Assembly (NCBI GenBank): GCA_902527545.1
Contig: CABZPR010000004.1
Location: forward strand, 1 to 64,000
DNA from: an uncultured Alphaproteobacteria bacterium
GTDB taxonomy: Bacteria; Pseudomonadota; Alphaproteobacteria; HIMB59
Reading direction: 5' to 3'
Length of the DNA: 64,000 nucleotides
Under the pieces are notes generated by a model. The model did not search any database. It was not told the DNA's origin and saw only the letters and a list, made by a program, of their open reading frames with translations. Positions 27,950-37,609 of this stretch are shown here, piece by piece (within the stretch, counting starts at the first letter, position 1; each line of letters opens with the position of its first letter). The translations under genes were made by a program, and so were the position numbers.

Positions 27950-28124
27950 TTTATTATTTATTTTTTCTGTCATTTCACTATCAATAATTACTATTTCTTG
28001 CGAAAGATCATTCCAAAATTTTGATAAAAATTTGATGGAAAAGAAAAAAGAATTAGAGGAATTCAACGAAAAGAGTAGTATTAGAAAAGAACAAATTTTA
28101 AAATCTCAAAATGAACAAGATTAA
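27903..28124 (+). CDS. small putative membrane protein or lipoprotein with a charged helical tail
   Basis: A 73-residue ORF that I do not recognise. A polar N terminus (about 16 residues) leads into a hydrophobic stretch [16 protein letters not shown] ending at a Cys (TISC), then a highly charged segment ([21 protein letters not shown]) likely to form a helix or coiled coil. The ATG lies 47 bp inside rpsI in another frame, and the stop overlaps the hom start by 14 bp. No other in-frame ATG precedes the hydrophobic part. It fills the only gap between rpsI and hom and shows a coherent secretion-type layout, but the lipobox is poor (Thr at -3). Confidence 0.5.
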   Translation: MVGKKLDEVFSSLKDNLLFIFSVISLSIITISCERSFQNFDKNLMEKKKELEEFNEKSSIRKEQILKSQNEQD

Positions 28125-29397
28125 AATAGCAATTTTAGGTTTAGGAGTCGTAGGCTCTCATGTTGTAAAGTTATTAGAAAAAAATTCATATATTTTAGAT
28201 GATACTAAATGTGAAATAGTTGCTATTGGCGCAAAAAATAAGAAAAAGAAAAGAATAATCAATATTAGCAAATACAAATGGGTAGGCGATTATAAGACCT
28301 TAATCCAATTTAAACCTGACTTAATAATTGAAACTATTGGAGGTACAGGAAAGTACATAAATGATCTATATAAATTTTGTTTAAAAAATAAAATATCTCT
28401 TATTACTGCTAATAAGGCTCAATTAGCAGAAAAGTCTAATCTGTTTTTTGAAGGCTTTGATAAGTCGAATTTATTTTTAGGTTTTGAGGCTGCTGTATTG
28501 GGCGCTGTACCAGTAATAAGAATGATAGAGAATAGTATTCACCCATCAAAGGTTAATTCAATTTATGGAATTTTTAATGGCACAACTAACTATATTATTT
28601 CAAAAATGTATGAAAATAAGATCAGTTTCAAACAAACATTAGAACAAGCTATAAAAAATGGATTTGCTGAACAAGACTCTAGTGCTGATTTATCAGGAAA
28701 AGATGCTATGCACAAACTTGTTTTACTCTCAAATATATCTTTTGGAAAAAAGTTTAAATTTTCTGATATGCGCTACGATGGAATTGAAAATATTAAGCTA
28801 ATAGATTTAGAACAAGGTCTTAACCTTGGTTATAAATTAAAACTTGTCTCTTTAACAGAGAGATATAAAGATAAGTTTTTTTCATCCGTGGCACCCTGTT
28901 TTGTGCCAGAGTCAAGTTTGATTGCAAAAACTAATTTTGAAGAAAACGTTATTACTTTAGAAGGTGAGAATTTTTTAAAAACTAGCTTAGTTGGCAAAGG
29001 AGCAGGAGGTTACCCAACAGCCACTTCTATTATCTCAGATATTAAGAGATTTATTAATTATTCTTCTATTAAAGGTATTTTTATAAAAAAATACTCACAA
29101 ATGTTGAATGCAAAGTTTGTCAATCAATCTCAAAGAATTAGACCATATTACTTAAGAATGTCTGTGCTCAATAAAGTTGGTGTTCTTAAATCGATTGCCC
29201 AATTATTTTCTCAAAAATCAATTTCCATAAAATCTATAATTCAATTGAATACTAATAATGAAAAAGTTGTTCCTATAATTATTATATCTGATCCTGTTGG
29301 TATTAAAAATATCACTCAAGTTGTAAATAATTTAAAGAAGACAAGTTTTATTAAAAACGAGATATCAGTTATCAGGATAGAGGAAAATATTGGATAG
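28111..29397 (+). CDS. hom: homoserine dehydrogenase
   Basis: Reduces aspartate semialdehyde to homoserine on the way to threonine and methionine. The NAD(P) loop LGLGVVGSHVVKLLE is at the start, the catalytic region is GIFNGTTNYIISKM and AEQDSSADLSGKDAMHKL, and an ACT domain closes the protein (YYLRMSVLNKVGVLKSIAQL), suggesting feedback control. 428 residues. Overlaps the 73-residue ORF by 14 bp and glpX by 8 bp. Confidence 0.97.
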   Translation: MNKIKIAILGLGVVGSHVVKLLEKNSYILDDTKCEIVAIGAKNKKKKRIINISKYKWVGDYKTLIQFKPDLIIETIGGTGKYINDLYKFCLKNKISLITANKAQLAEKSNLFFEGFDKSNLFLGFEAAVLGAVPVIRMIENSIHPSKVNSIYGIFNGTTNYIISKMYENKISFKQTLEQAIKNGFAEQDSSADLSGKDAMHKLVLLSNISFGKKFKFSDMRYDGIENIKLIDLEQGLNLGYKLKLVSLTERYKDKFFSSVAPCFVPESSLIAKTNFEENVITLEGENFLKTSLVGKGAGGYPTATSIISDIKRFINYSSIKGIFIKKYSQMLNAKFVNQSQRIRPYYLRMSVLNKVGVLKSIAQLFSQKSISIKSIIQLNTNNEKVVPIIIISDPVGIKNITQVVNNLKKTSFIKNEISVIRIEENIG

Positions 29398-30343
29398 AAA
29401 TCTTGCTATTGAGTTAGTTCGAGTTTCTGAATTTGCTGCATTAGCTGCCTCTAAACATATTGGAAGAGGAAATGAAAAGGCAGCTGACCAGGCTGCAGTT
29501 GACGCAATGAGAAAATGTCTAAATTCCCTTACAATATCTGGGACAGTAGTTATAGGTGAGGGTGAGAGAGATGAAGCACCCATGCTCTACATAGGTGAGA
29601 AAGTTGGTCAGGGTGGCCCTAGTGTGGATATAGCCCTTGATCCTTTAGAGGGCACTACAATTACTGCAAAAGGTGGAGAGAACGCTATGGCTGTTATTGC
29701 TTTGGCTCAAGAGGGTGGTTTTTTAAATGCACCAGATGTCTATATGAGAAAAATTTCAGCTAAGGTTGAAAATGAAAATGTTGTATCTCTCAGCCAAGAT
29801 CTTAGATCAAATATTAAAGCACTGGCAGGATATAAAAAAATTAATACTGAGGATTTAGTAATATGTGTTTTAGATCGAGAAAGACACCAAGAAGATATTG
29901 AAATAATAAGATCTGCAGGTGCTAGAATAAAAATTATTGGTGATGGTGATGTCAGTGCTGTAATTTCTTCTGTCATAGATAGCAGTAACATTGATATGTA
30001 TTACGGTATCGGTGGCGCTCCAGAAGGTGTACTAGCTGCCGCCGCTTTACAATGTGTTGGAGGATATTTAGAGGGACAACTTATTTTTTATAATGACCAA
30101 GAAACTGATAGAGCAAAAAAAACTGGCATAACAAATTTAGATAAAATTTATAAGCTAAACGATCTAGCTACAGGAGATGTTATGTTTTCTGCTACAGGTG
30201 TAACTGATGGTACAATGCTTCGTGGAATTAATATAAACAAGAATTTTGCCACAACACACTCTATTGTGATGCGTTCAAAAACAGGAACTATTAGAGAGAT
30301 TGATGGAAAACACAACTTTGACATCAAACAACTTGACTACTGA
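29390..30343 (+). CDS. glpX: fructose-1,6-bisphosphatase class II
   Basis: Gluconeogenic phosphatase. VIGEGERDEAPMLYIGE, DIALDPLEGTT and GGAPEGVLAAAALQCVGG are the metal and substrate motifs of GlpX. 317 residues. TTG start within hom; ends 41 bp inside recJ. hom-glpX-recJ is a conserved alphaproteobacterial order. Confidence 0.97.
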   Translation: MDRNLAIELVRVSEFAALAASKHIGRGNEKAADQAAVDAMRKCLNSLTISGTVVIGEGERDEAPMLYIGEKVGQGGPSVDIALDPLEGTTITAKGGENAMAVIALAQEGGFLNAPDVYMRKISAKVENENVVSLSQDLRSNIKALAGYKKINTEDLVICVLDRERHQEDIEIIRSAGARIKIIGDGDVSAVISSVIDSSNIDMYYGIGGAPEGVLAAAALQCVGGYLEGQLIFYNDQETDRAKKTGITNLDKIYKLNDLATGDVMFSATGVTDGTMLRGININKNFATTHSIVMRSKTGTIREIDGKHNFDIKQLDY

Positions 30344-32021
30344 TAAGAGTTTTAACGGTACTATTTGGAGACCATTAAATTCAGATTTAAATGAAGAATT
30401 AGTTTTTGAAGTCGCTCAAAAGAATAATATATCTATTAATCTTTCAAAATTATTAATAAATCGTAAAGTAAGTAAAGTATCAAATTTTTTGAATTCAAAA
30501 TTAAAAGATAACATATCTTTTAATGAAATTTTAAAATTAAACAATTTAAAAAAAATAACTTCATTTTTTAAAAAAATAAAAAATGATAAAAAAATTTCTA
30601 TTTTCTCAGATTATGATGTAGACGGAGCCTGTGCTGCATCGATTTTTAAAAAATATCTTACTCAATTTGATATTGAGGTTTTTGTTTATATCCCAAATAG
30701 AATAAATGAAGGGTATGGATTAAGTACACCTGCCTGTAATAAATTACTAGATTTTAGCAATAATATTTTGGTTTTAGATTGTGGTAGTAATAATATTAAT
30801 GAACAGAAGTTTATTAATAGCCAAGGTGCAGAACTTCTTGTGATTGATCATCATGAATGTAATCATTACTTTAATGAGTCTATTGTTATAAATCCTAAAA
30901 CACCTGAAGATAAATCTAATCTTGATGATTTATGTGCAACAGCTCTATCATTTTTAGTTATCGTTTTTTTAAACAATGAGGAAATATTTGAAAAAAAAGA
31001 CGTATTAAAATATTTAGATCTTGTTTCTCTTGCTACTATTTGTGATTTAGTTCCTTTAAACAATATAAATCGAACACTTGTAAAACAAGGTCTGAGACTA
31101 ATTAATTCTGATAACTGTAATAAAGGTATACAAACTCTTATTAACCTTTCGAAGATAAAACAAAAAATATCAGAATATCATCTCGGATATATTATAGGCC
31201 CTAGAATTAATGCTGGAGGAAGAATGGGAGAGTCTTTACTTGCTTATAATCTTTTATCTTCAGAAAATATACACCAAACTGTTCAGTTTGCACAAATTAT
31301 TGAGCTACACAATCAAAACAGACAAAAAATTCAATCGAAAATTGTCAAAGAAATAGATATCAATATCAATAACAATTTAAATATAAATTTTTTTTATGAT
31401 GAAAAATGGCATATTGGCGTTGTAGGAATTATAGCTGGAAGATTAATGCGTATTAATAATCGTCCATCATTTGTAATGACTCAATCAAACGATTTGATTG
31501 TTGGATCAGGTAGATCGCAGGGTGAAAAAAATATTGGATTATTGATGATGCAAGCTACAGAAAAAGGTATTTTGATTAAAGGTGGTGGTCACCATAAAGC
31601 TTGTGGTTTTACTTTAAAAAAAGAAAATGTTGATGACTTTAAAAACTTTTTAATTGAAGAGACAAATAACTTGGAAATTTTAAATGAAAAGTCTTATGAC
31701 TCTTTAATTGATGTTAATGTAATCAATAATAATCTTTTAAGTGATCTTGAGTCTTTGAGTCCTTTTGGCCAACAAAATGCTGAGCCAATATTTAAAATTG
31801 AAAATGCTAAAATTGAAATATTACAAATTTTTAAAGATAAGCATGCCAAATTAAAAGTATTTGATAATCTTGGCTTTTCATGTGAAGGCATGTTCTTCGA
31901 TATTTCATCGAATGAATTAAAAAATTATTTATCAAACAAACCTGAGTTTAATTGTTATTTTAAGGTAAAAAAAGATACTTATAGCGAAAAAACTATAATT
32001 CATCTTGAAGATATTCATTGA
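30303..32021 (+). CDS. recJ: single-stranded-DNA exonuclease RecJ
   Basis: A 5'-3' ssDNA exonuclease for RecF-pathway repair and mismatch repair. The DHH-family motifs are FSDYDVDGACAASI and VIDHHECNHYF, followed by DLVSLATICDLVPL; the DHHA1 domain has SGRSQGEKNIGLL and GGGHHKACGFTLK. A C-terminal OB fold ends the protein. The ATG at 30303 is preferred over the TTG one codon earlier; 572 residues. Overlaps glpX by 41 bp. Confidence 0.96.
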   Translation: MENTTLTSNNLTTDKSFNGTIWRPLNSDLNEELVFEVAQKNNISINLSKLLINRKVSKVSNFLNSKLKDNISFNEILKLNNLKKITSFFKKIKNDKKISIFSDYDVDGACAASIFKKYLTQFDIEVFVYIPNRINEGYGLSTPACNKLLDFSNNILVLDCGSNNINEQKFINSQGAELLVIDHHECNHYFNESIVINPKTPEDKSNLDDLCATALSFLVIVFLNNEEIFEKKDVLKYLDLVSLATICDLVPLNNINRTLVKQGLRLINSDNCNKGIQTLINLSKIKQKISEYHLGYIIGPRINAGGRMGESLLAYNLLSSENIHQTVQFAQIIELHNQNRQKIQSKIVKEIDININNNLNINFFYDEKWHIGVVGIIAGRLMRINNRPSFVMTQSNDLIVGSGRSQGEKNIGLLMMQATEKGILIKGGGHHKACGFTLKKENVDDFKNFLIEETNNLEILNEKSYDSLIDVNVINNNLLSDLESLSPFGQQNAEPIFKIENAKIEILQIFKDKHAKLKVFDNLGFSCEGMFFDISSNELKNYLSNKPEFNCYFKVKKDTYSEKTIIHLEDIH

Positions 32022-32068
32022 TTGATTTTTTAGTAAATCTAGATATTTTGTTTGTTTTAAACACTGAT

Positions 32069-32143
32069 GTCTCCTTCGTCTAGCGGTTAGGACATCACCC
32101 TTTCACGGTGAAGACACGGGTTCGATTCCCGTAGGAGATGCCA
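32069..32143 (+). tRNA. tRNA-Glu (anticodon TTC)
   Basis: Acceptor GTCTCCT/AGGAGAT (G-T first pair), discriminator G and encoded CCA; anticodon stem TCACC/GGTGA with loop CTTTCAC, giving TTC at 32102-32104; T arm ACGGG-TTCGATT-CCCGT. Lies 47 bp after recJ. Confidence 0.96.
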
Positions 32144-32159
32144 AAATATTGACTTTTTT

Positions 32160-32179
32160 ATTTCACTTTGTGAAATTTT
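32160..32179 (+). terminator. 17-bp perfect inverted repeat; terminator or operator
   Basis: ATTTCAC-TTT-GTGAAAT is a perfect 7-3-7 palindrome running into TTT, 16 bp after tRNA-Glu. It could terminate the recJ-tRNA-Glu transcript. The T run is short and the symmetric T-tract upstream makes it nearly bidirectional, so an operator for the downstream serine-glyoxylate aminotransferase operon is the alternative. A loose TTGATA ... TCTATA promoter pair follows it. Confidence 0.45.
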
Positions 32180-32244
32180 GATAAAAATTGTATTAAAGCA
32201 ATCTATAGGGTCATTATTTGTATAGAAAGGATATAGAGTAAATT

Positions 32245-33405
32245 ATGCCAGGTAAAATTTCACTTTTCGTACCAGGACCTACAAACATGCCAGATAGGGT
32301 AAGACAGGCGATGGATATTTCTAACGAGGACCATCGTGCACCCGGTATGGATAAATTTTGGCACCCACTAATAAATGATTTAAAAAAAGTTTTTGAGACG
32401 ACATCTGCACAACCAATTATATTTCCTGGTACAGGCTCAAGTGGATGGGAAGCAGCACTTACAAATTTATTAAGTAAGGGAGATAAAGTTTTATCAGCTA
32501 GATTTGGACATTTTTCACACCTTTGGATAGAAATGTGTAAAAAACTACACATTGAAGTTGAAGAAGTTGATCTAGAGTGGGGTTCTGGGACACCACATGA
32601 CGAATTTGAAAAAATATTATCAGAAGATAAAGATCATAAAATTAAAGCAGTACTTGTAACTCACAATGAAACCTCCACTGGGGTTACAAATAATGTTAAA
32701 ACAACAAGAGACCTTTTAAATAATCTTAATCATCCTGCCTTACTTTTTGTTGATGGAGTAAGCTCAATAGGCTCAATCAAATTTGAAATGGATACATGGG
32801 GGGTTGATGTTGCAGTTTCAGGCTCTCAAAAAGGATTTATGTTACCTGCTGGTTTAGCTATATCTTGTGTAAGTCAAAAGGCTTTAGAAATTGCAAAAAC
32901 ATCGAACTTACCCAGAGCTTACTATGATTATCATGATATGCTTAAAATAAATGAAACAGGCTATTGGCCTTATACTAATCCAATGCCACTTCTAAGAGGA
33001 CTTAGAGAGGCACTTAATATGATGATGGAAGAGGGAATTGATAATATTTATGCACGTCATAAATTTTTAGCACAAGCTGTTCAAAAAGCATCTAGTGCAT
33101 GGGGTCTTAAACTTTGTGCAAAGGATCCCTCACTTTATTCAAATACTGTTACAGCAATAATGGTACCAGAGGGAATTGACTCTACTGATGTAGTTAAAAC
33201 AGCATACAACAAGTATAACACCTCATTTGGAGGAGGGCTTAATAAAGTAGCTGGAAAGTTGTTTAGAATAGGTCATCTTGGAGATTTAAATAGCACTATG
33301 ATTTTAGGTGCAATTTCTACTGCAGAGTTAGCCATGTACGATGTGGGAATAAAATTTGAACTTGGAAGTGGTGTTGCTGCTGCCATCAAACATTTAAAGG
33401 CTTAA
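32245..33405 (+). CDS. sgaA: serine-glyoxylate aminotransferase (class V aminotransferase)
   Basis: A PLP enzyme of 386 residues. FVPGPTNMPDRVRQAM at the start, GTGSSGWEAALTNLLSKGD (cofactor phosphate loop), THNETSTGVTNN and LFVDGVSSIGSIKFEMD are class V signatures; the PLP lysine is in VAVSGSQKGFMLPAGLA. The closest well-known family is serine:glyoxylate aminotransferase, which yields hydroxypyruvate and glycine; alanine:glyoxylate transaminase is an alternative. The preceding 101-bp gap holds an inverted repeat. The next gene follows with no spacer, so the two form an operon. Confidence 0.85.
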   Translation: MPGKISLFVPGPTNMPDRVRQAMDISNEDHRAPGMDKFWHPLINDLKKVFETTSAQPIIFPGTGSSGWEAALTNLLSKGDKVLSARFGHFSHLWIEMCKKLHIEVEEVDLEWGSGTPHDEFEKILSEDKDHKIKAVLVTHNETSTGVTNNVKTTRDLLNNLNHPALLFVDGVSSIGSIKFEMDTWGVDVAVSGSQKGFMLPAGLAISCVSQKALEIAKTSNLPRAYYDYHDMLKINETGYWPYTNPMPLLRGLREALNMMMEEGIDNIYARHKFLAQAVQKASSAWGLKLCAKDPSLYSNTVTAIMVPEGIDSTDVVKTAYNKYNTSFGGGLNKVAGKLFRIGHLGDLNSTMILGAISTAELAMYDVGIKFELGSGVAAAIKHLKA

Positions 33406-34383
33406 ATGAAAATTTGTATTTACGGTGCAGGAGCTATTGGTGGTTATCTGGGAGCAAAACTTACTGAGATTGGCGCAGATGTAACTTTAATTGCTAGAGG
33501 GCCTCATTATCAGGCTATCAAGCAAGATGGACTGAAATTAAGAAAAGATGGCAAAGAATTAGTTGTATATCCAAAGTGTGTAGACACTGCGGAAAAAGCT
33601 GGAAAGCAAGACTATATTTTTGTTACTCTAAAAGCTCATTCAGTTCCGGGTTGTCTTGATGCATTTGAAGTTCTTATGAAAGATGATACTTCATTTGTTT
33701 GGGGTGTGAATGGTATACCATGGTGGTATTTCTACAATCACACCAATCCTGAATTCAAAGATAAAAAAGTTACTTCAGTTGATCCAGATGGAAGTCAATG
33801 GGATCGAATTGGCCCTGAAAAAATAATCGGCTGTATAGTTAATCCCGCATCAGAAGTTATCAAACCAGGCGTTATTCAACACTTAGAGGGAGATAAGTTT
33901 CAACTAGGAGAAATAAACGGAGAGGAAACAGATAGAATTAAAAATCTTTCAGAGACTTTAGAGAAAGCTGGTTTTCAAGCACCAGTAAGACCCAATATAA
34001 AAGGTGATATCTGGTTAAAACTTTTTGGTAATCTTTCTCTTAATCCTATTAGTGCACTTACAACATCTACGCTTGTCAAAATTTGTAGCAACGACGAAGT
34101 CAGAGACGTCATAAAAAATATGATGAATGAAGCTCATGCAATTTCTCAACATTTAGGAATAGACAAGCCTTTTGATGTTGAGAGAAGAATTGATGCAGCT
34201 AAAGCAGTTGGCGAACATAAAACATCTATGCTCCAAGATTTAGAACGCGATAGACCTATGGAGATTGATGCTTTAATTACTTCTGTTCAAGAGCTTGGAA
34301 AAATTACAAATGTTCCAACACCTACAATTGATACAGTTCTTGCTTTAACCAAACTTAGAGCTAAAGAAGCTAAATTATATTAG
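33406..34383 (+). CDS. ketopantoate reductase family (PanE/ApbA-like) oxidoreductase
   Basis: A 325-residue NADP-dependent reductase: Rossmann opening [18 protein letters not shown], the [10 protein letters not shown] loop, [18 protein letters not shown] with the family Lys and Asn, and a C terminus [16 protein letters not shown] carrying the conserved Glu. True PanE reduces ketopantoate for CoA synthesis, but many paralogues of this length act on other 2-oxoacids. Its operon with sgaA suggests a 2-oxoacid linked to glyoxylate/serine metabolism such as hydroxypyruvate; that is inference. The end overlaps the convergent sucD by 4 bp. Confidence 0.8.
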   Translation: MKICIYGAGAIGGYLGAKLTEIGADVTLIARGPHYQAIKQDGLKLRKDGKELVVYPKCVDTAEKAGKQDYIFVTLKAHSVPGCLDAFEVLMKDDTSFVWGVNGIPWWYFYNHTNPEFKDKKVTSVDPDGSQWDRIGPEKIIGCIVNPASEVIKPGVIQHLEGDKFQLGEINGEETDRIKNLSETLEKAGFQAPVRPNIKGDIWLKLFGNLSLNPISALTTSTLVKICSNDEVRDVIKNMMNEAHAISQHLGIDKPFDVERRIDAAKAVGEHKTSMLQDLERDRPMEIDALITSVQELGKITNVPTPTIDTVLALTKLRAKEAKLY

Positions 34384-35252
34384 TTTAAAGCTTCTTTGAT
34401 TGTCTCACCTAGCTTTGCTGGTGATTTGGATATATGAACTCCTGCTTCTTCTAAGGCACTAAACTTTGACTCTGCGGTGCCTTTTCCACCCGAAATAATT
34501 GCACCTGCATGACCCATTCTTTTTCCAGCAGGAGCACTAGCACCAGCTATAAAAGAAGCAACTGGTTTTTTTATTTCAGATTTTTTAATAAATTCTGCAG
34601 CTTCCTCTTCAGCAGTTCCACCAATCTCTCCGATCATTATGATTCCTTCGGTTTCCGGATCTTTTAAAAAGAGATCAAGGCAATCTATAAAGTTTGTTCC
34701 GTTAATAGGATCTCCCCCAATACCAATACAAGTCGATTGACCTAGACCTACAGCAGAAGTTTGTGCTACTGCTTCATATGTCAATGTGCCAGATCTACTA
34801 ACAACTCCTATTTTTCCTTTTTGGTGAATATGACCTGGCATAATGCCTATTTTGCATTCATCAGGAGTAATTATTCCAGGGCAGTTGGGTCCAATTAAAC
34901 GCGATTTTGATTTTTCCAATTTTCTTTTTACTCGCATCATATCAAGAACTGGAACTCCTTCGGTTATACAAACAATTATTTCCATGTCTGCATCAATCGC
35001 TTCAGTTATAGCACCAGCTGCAAAAGGAGGTGGAACGTATATTACAGTTGCATTTGCATCTGTGTTGTCTTTTGCCTCTTTAACACTATTAAACACAGGA
35101 AGTCCTAAATGCTCTTGACCACCTTTCTTTGGTGTCACTCCACCAACCATTTGAGTTCCATATTTTATAGCTTGTTCTGAGTGAAATGTACCTTGAGAAC
35201 CAGTAAAACCCTGGCAAATAACTTTTGTGTTTTTATTAATTAATACTGACAT
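34380..35252 (-). CDS. sucD: succinate-CoA ligase alpha subunit
   Basis: The TCA-cycle subunit that binds CoA and carries the phosphohistidine. [19 protein letters not shown] at the start, [20 protein letters not shown], the CoA region [14 protein letters not shown] and the phosphohistidine segment [18 protein letters not shown] are all intact. 290 residues. Preceded by an AGGAGA ribosome site, 10 bp after sucC. The sequence follows SucD rather than malate-CoA ligase closely, but only biochemistry would exclude the latter. Confidence 0.95.
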   Translation of the reverse strand: MSVLINKNTKVICQGFTGSQGTFHSEQAIKYGTQMVGGVTPKKGGQEHLGLPVFNSVKEAKDNTDANATVIYVPPPFAAGAITEAIDADMEIIVCITEGVPVLDMMRVKRKLEKSKSRLIGPNCPGIITPDECKIGIMPGHIHQKGKIGVVSRSGTLTYEAVAQTSAVGLGQSTCIGIGGDPINGTNFIDCLDLFLKDPETEGIIMIGEIGGTAEEEAAEFIKKSEIKKPVASFIAGASAPAGKRMGHAGAIISGGKGTAESKFSALEEAGVHISKSPAKLGETIKEALN

Positions 35253-35262
35253 AATTTCTCCT

Positions 35263-36450
35263 TTAGTTTAAAGCCTTAACTGCCTTTTGAGCTGCATCAT
35301 CTAAATTATCTGCCGAAATAATTGAGAGCCCAGATTTATTTAAAATTTCTTTGCCTAAGTCAACATTGGTTCCTTCTAGTCTTACTACCAATGGAACTTG
35401 AATAGACAGCTCTTTAGCTGCAGCTACCACACCCTCAGCGATAATGTCACATTTCATAATACCTCCAAAAATATTTACCAAAATAGCTTTTACATTTGGA
35501 TCTTGCAGAATTATAGAAAAAGCTTTTGCTACTCTCTCTTTTGTAGCCCCTCCTCCTACATCTAAAAAGTTTGCAGGACTACCACCATGTAATTTTATTA
35601 TATCCATTGTCCCCATTGCGAGACCAGCTCCATTTACCATGCATCCAATTTGACCATCTAATTTGACGTAGTTAAGCTCATGTTTTGAAGCCTCAATCTC
35701 TGCAGGATCCTCTTCAGTTTCATCTCTCATTGAAGCTACATCTTTATGTTTATAAAGCGCATTATCATCTATCGATACCTTTGCATCTAAAGCCAAAAAA
35801 TTACCCTCACCAGTCAATACAAAAGGATTAACTTCTACTAAAGAGGCATCTGAGGATAAAAAGCTATTGTAAATTTTTTGAATTTGATCACAAAAATCAT
35901 TTGATAGGTTTTGATCTATCTTTAGACCCTCTGTTAATTTATTTAAACTATTTTGGTCAATAATACTGTCCCCAGGGACATTAACAGTAATAATTTTTTC
36001 AGGTTGCTTTTCTGCTACTTCCTCAATTTCCATGCCACCCTCAGTAGATGCTATAATTGAAATTGAAGATGTCGCTCTATCCACGAGCATACTTAGATAG
36101 TACTCTTTTTTGATATCGCACCCTTCCTCAATATAAAGTCTATTTACCTGTTTTCCACTTGGACCAGTTTGTTTTGTAACTAAAGTTTTACCAAACATTT
36201 TTTTTGCATTGTCTTTGGCTTCATCTTTTGAGAAGCAAACTCTCACACCACCATTGTCATCACCACTATCTGTAAATTTTCCCGCGCCTCTTCCACCTGC
36301 ATGAATTTGAGACTTCACAACCATAACGGGTGTTTGGATAGAGTCTACAGCAGTTTCTATATCGCTATCATCTAATACTGGGTAGCCATTTAAAACTCTA
36401 ACGTTATTATTTTTTAATAATATTTTTGCTTGGTATTCGTGCAGATTCAT
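35263..36450 (-). CDS. sucC: succinate-CoA ligase beta subunit
   Basis: The ATP-grasp nucleotide-binding subunit. [58 protein letters not shown] and [15 protein letters not shown] are family signatures of the alphaproteobacterial type. 395 residues. The ATG overlaps the qor stop (ATGA). sucCD stands here without sucAB, in an operon led by a quinone oxidoreductase and a candidate GntR operator. Confidence 0.96.
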   Translation of the reverse strand: MNLHEYQAKILLKNNNVRVLNGYPVLDDSDIETAVDSIQTPVMVVKSQIHAGGRGAGKFTDSGDDNGGVRVCFSKDEAKDNAKKMFGKTLVTKQTGPSGKQVNRLYIEEGCDIKKEYYLSMLVDRATSSISIIASTEGGMEIEEVAEKQPEKIITVNVPGDSIIDQNSLNKLTEGLKIDQNLSNDFCDQIQKIYNSFLSSDASLVEVNPFVLTGEGNFLALDAKVSIDDNALYKHKDVASMRDETEEDPAEIEASKHELNYVKLDGQIGCMVNGAGLAMGTMDIIKLHGGSPANFLDVGGGATKERVAKAFSIILQDPNVKAILVNIFGGIMKCDIIAEGVVAAAKELSIQVPLVVRLEGTNVDLGKEILNKSGLSIISADNLDDAAQKAVKALN

Positions 36451-37421
36451 TTTTTTTCTCCTTTTATGCTTAAAACTATTTTTCCTATATGGTCAGATTT
36501 TTCCATAACCTCATGTGCTTTATTTACATCACTCATATTAAAAGTTTCAAAAATTGTTGGTTTATATTTATCATTCTCTATCAAAGGCCATATTTCTTTG
36601 ACAACCTGATCAACAATATTTCCCTTTTCATATGGAGATCTTGATCTTAATGTTGATCCAGATATTTTTAATTGTTTATTCATTATATGTAAAAGATTAG
36701 TTTCTGCTTTAATCCCACCGAGAGCAGCAATATAAGTAAGTCTTCCTTTAAAGTTTAATATTTTTAAATTTTTTTTTAAGTAATCTCCTCCAACCATATC
36801 TAATATTACATCAACCTTTAAATTTTTCTGATTAAAATATTCTTCAAAATCTCTATCTTTGTAGTTAATAGCATCAGTGGCTCCTAATTCTATACAACTC
36901 TTACATTTCCCGCTCGTACCAGCTGTTACAAAAATATTTTTTGTATAATTTTTAAGAATTGAAATAGCAGTTGTGCCGATACCACTACTTCCACCATGTA
37001 TCAAAATCGCCTCATCTCTTTGAAATTTAGATACATTGAAAATATTCTCAAAAACAGTGAGTGTAGTTTCTGGTAAGCAGCCAGCTTCATGTAAATTTAA
37101 ATTTTTTGGTAATGGCATTACTTGTTTTTCATTAACATTTACGTACTCCGCATATCCACCGCCTCCAAGAATTGCACAAACTTGGTCTCCTAAACTAAAG
37201 TTTTTTACTGACTTTCCTAATTTGGTAACTATTCCGGAACACTCTAATCCAATAATTTCACTCTCACCTGAGGGTGGTGGATAATGTCCGTTTTTTTGGA
37301 GAATATCTGCTCTATTTATTCCAGCGAAATGAATTTCAATTTGGATTTGTTCATCAAGAGGGTCAGCGATCTCTTTTTCATCTAGAAACAAACTTCCATC
37401 TTTATAATTTATAAACTTCAA
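36447..37421 (-). CDS. NAD(P)H:quinone oxidoreductase, zinc-independent MDR family (PIG3-like)
   Basis: A medium-chain reductase: [21 protein letters not shown] and [14 protein letters not shown] at the N terminus, then the nucleotide fold [18 protein letters not shown]. The family usually opens MKAI..., which matches the TTG at 37421 (LKFINYKDG); the ORF track start 12 codons upstream (TTG at 37457) would place a palindromic operator inside the gene, so I prefer 37421, with AGG about 10 bases upstream. It leads the qor-sucC-sucD operon. A minus-strand TATAAT (complement of 37449-37454) lies in the palindrome. Confidence 0.82.
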   Translation of the reverse strand: MKFINYKDGSLFLDEKEIADPLDEQIQIEIHFAGINRADILQKNGHYPPPSGESEIIGLECSGIVTKLGKSVKNFSLGDQVCAILGGGGYAEYVNVNEKQVMPLPKNLNLHEAGCLPETTLTVFENIFNVSKFQRDEAILIHGGSSGIGTTAISILKNYTKNIFVTAGTSGKCKSCIELGATDAINYKDRDFEEYFNQKNLKVDVILDMVGGDYLKKNLKILNFKGRLTYIAALGGIKAETNLLHIMNKQLKISGSTLRSRSPYEKGNIVDQVVKEIWPLIENDKYKPTIFETFNMSDVNKAHEVMEKSDHIGKIVLSIKGEKK

Positions 37422-37440
37422 TTTAACTGCCTGTGGTATT

Positions 37441-37457
37441 TTGTATACATTATACAA
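37441..37457. promoter_or_regulatory. candidate GntR/FCD operator 1 over the qor-sucCD promoter
   Basis: TTGTATA-CAT-TATACAA is a perfect 7-3-7 palindrome. On the minus strand it contains a perfect TATAAT, about 28-33 bp before the preferred qor start. The same 13-bp core GTATACATTATAC recurs at 41375-41387. Half-sites with GTA...TAC fit the FadR-class GntR consensus. The tctC start is 152 bp away in the other direction, so either operon could be the target. Confidence 0.6.
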
Positions 37458-37544
37458 TTAAATAACACAATCACTGTTGTAAAAGTTAGGAAAATCAATA
37501 CTAAAACAAGGTTTTTTTCTAATTTTAAACTAAATCCTAAATTA

Positions 37545-37565
37545 AGAATATATTTTTAATATTCT
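37545..37565. repeat. inverted repeat upstream of tctC
   Basis: AGAATAT-ATTTTTA-ATATTCT has 7-bp perfect arms and a 7-base loop, 45 bp before the tctC start. It may be a regulatory hairpin or operator for tctC. Chance occurrence is quite possible in sequence this AT-rich. Confidence 0.3.
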
Positions 37566-37609
37566 CTTAAATAGTTTATTGTACTGCTTAACCTATAGGA
37601 GGAAACAAT

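Noticed and set aside
27866-28066. Minus-strand 66-residue ORF opposite rpsI and the 73-residue ORF
   Set aside because: It is antisense to rpsI coding sequence, rich in serine and lysine as expected from a shadow frame, and has no start signal.
34380-36450. Malate-CoA ligase (MtkAB) of the serine cycle, given the adjacent sgaA
   Set aside because: Both subunits follow the SucC/SucD sequences closely (for example [35 protein letters not shown]), and no malyl-CoA lyase or other serine-cycle gene is present.
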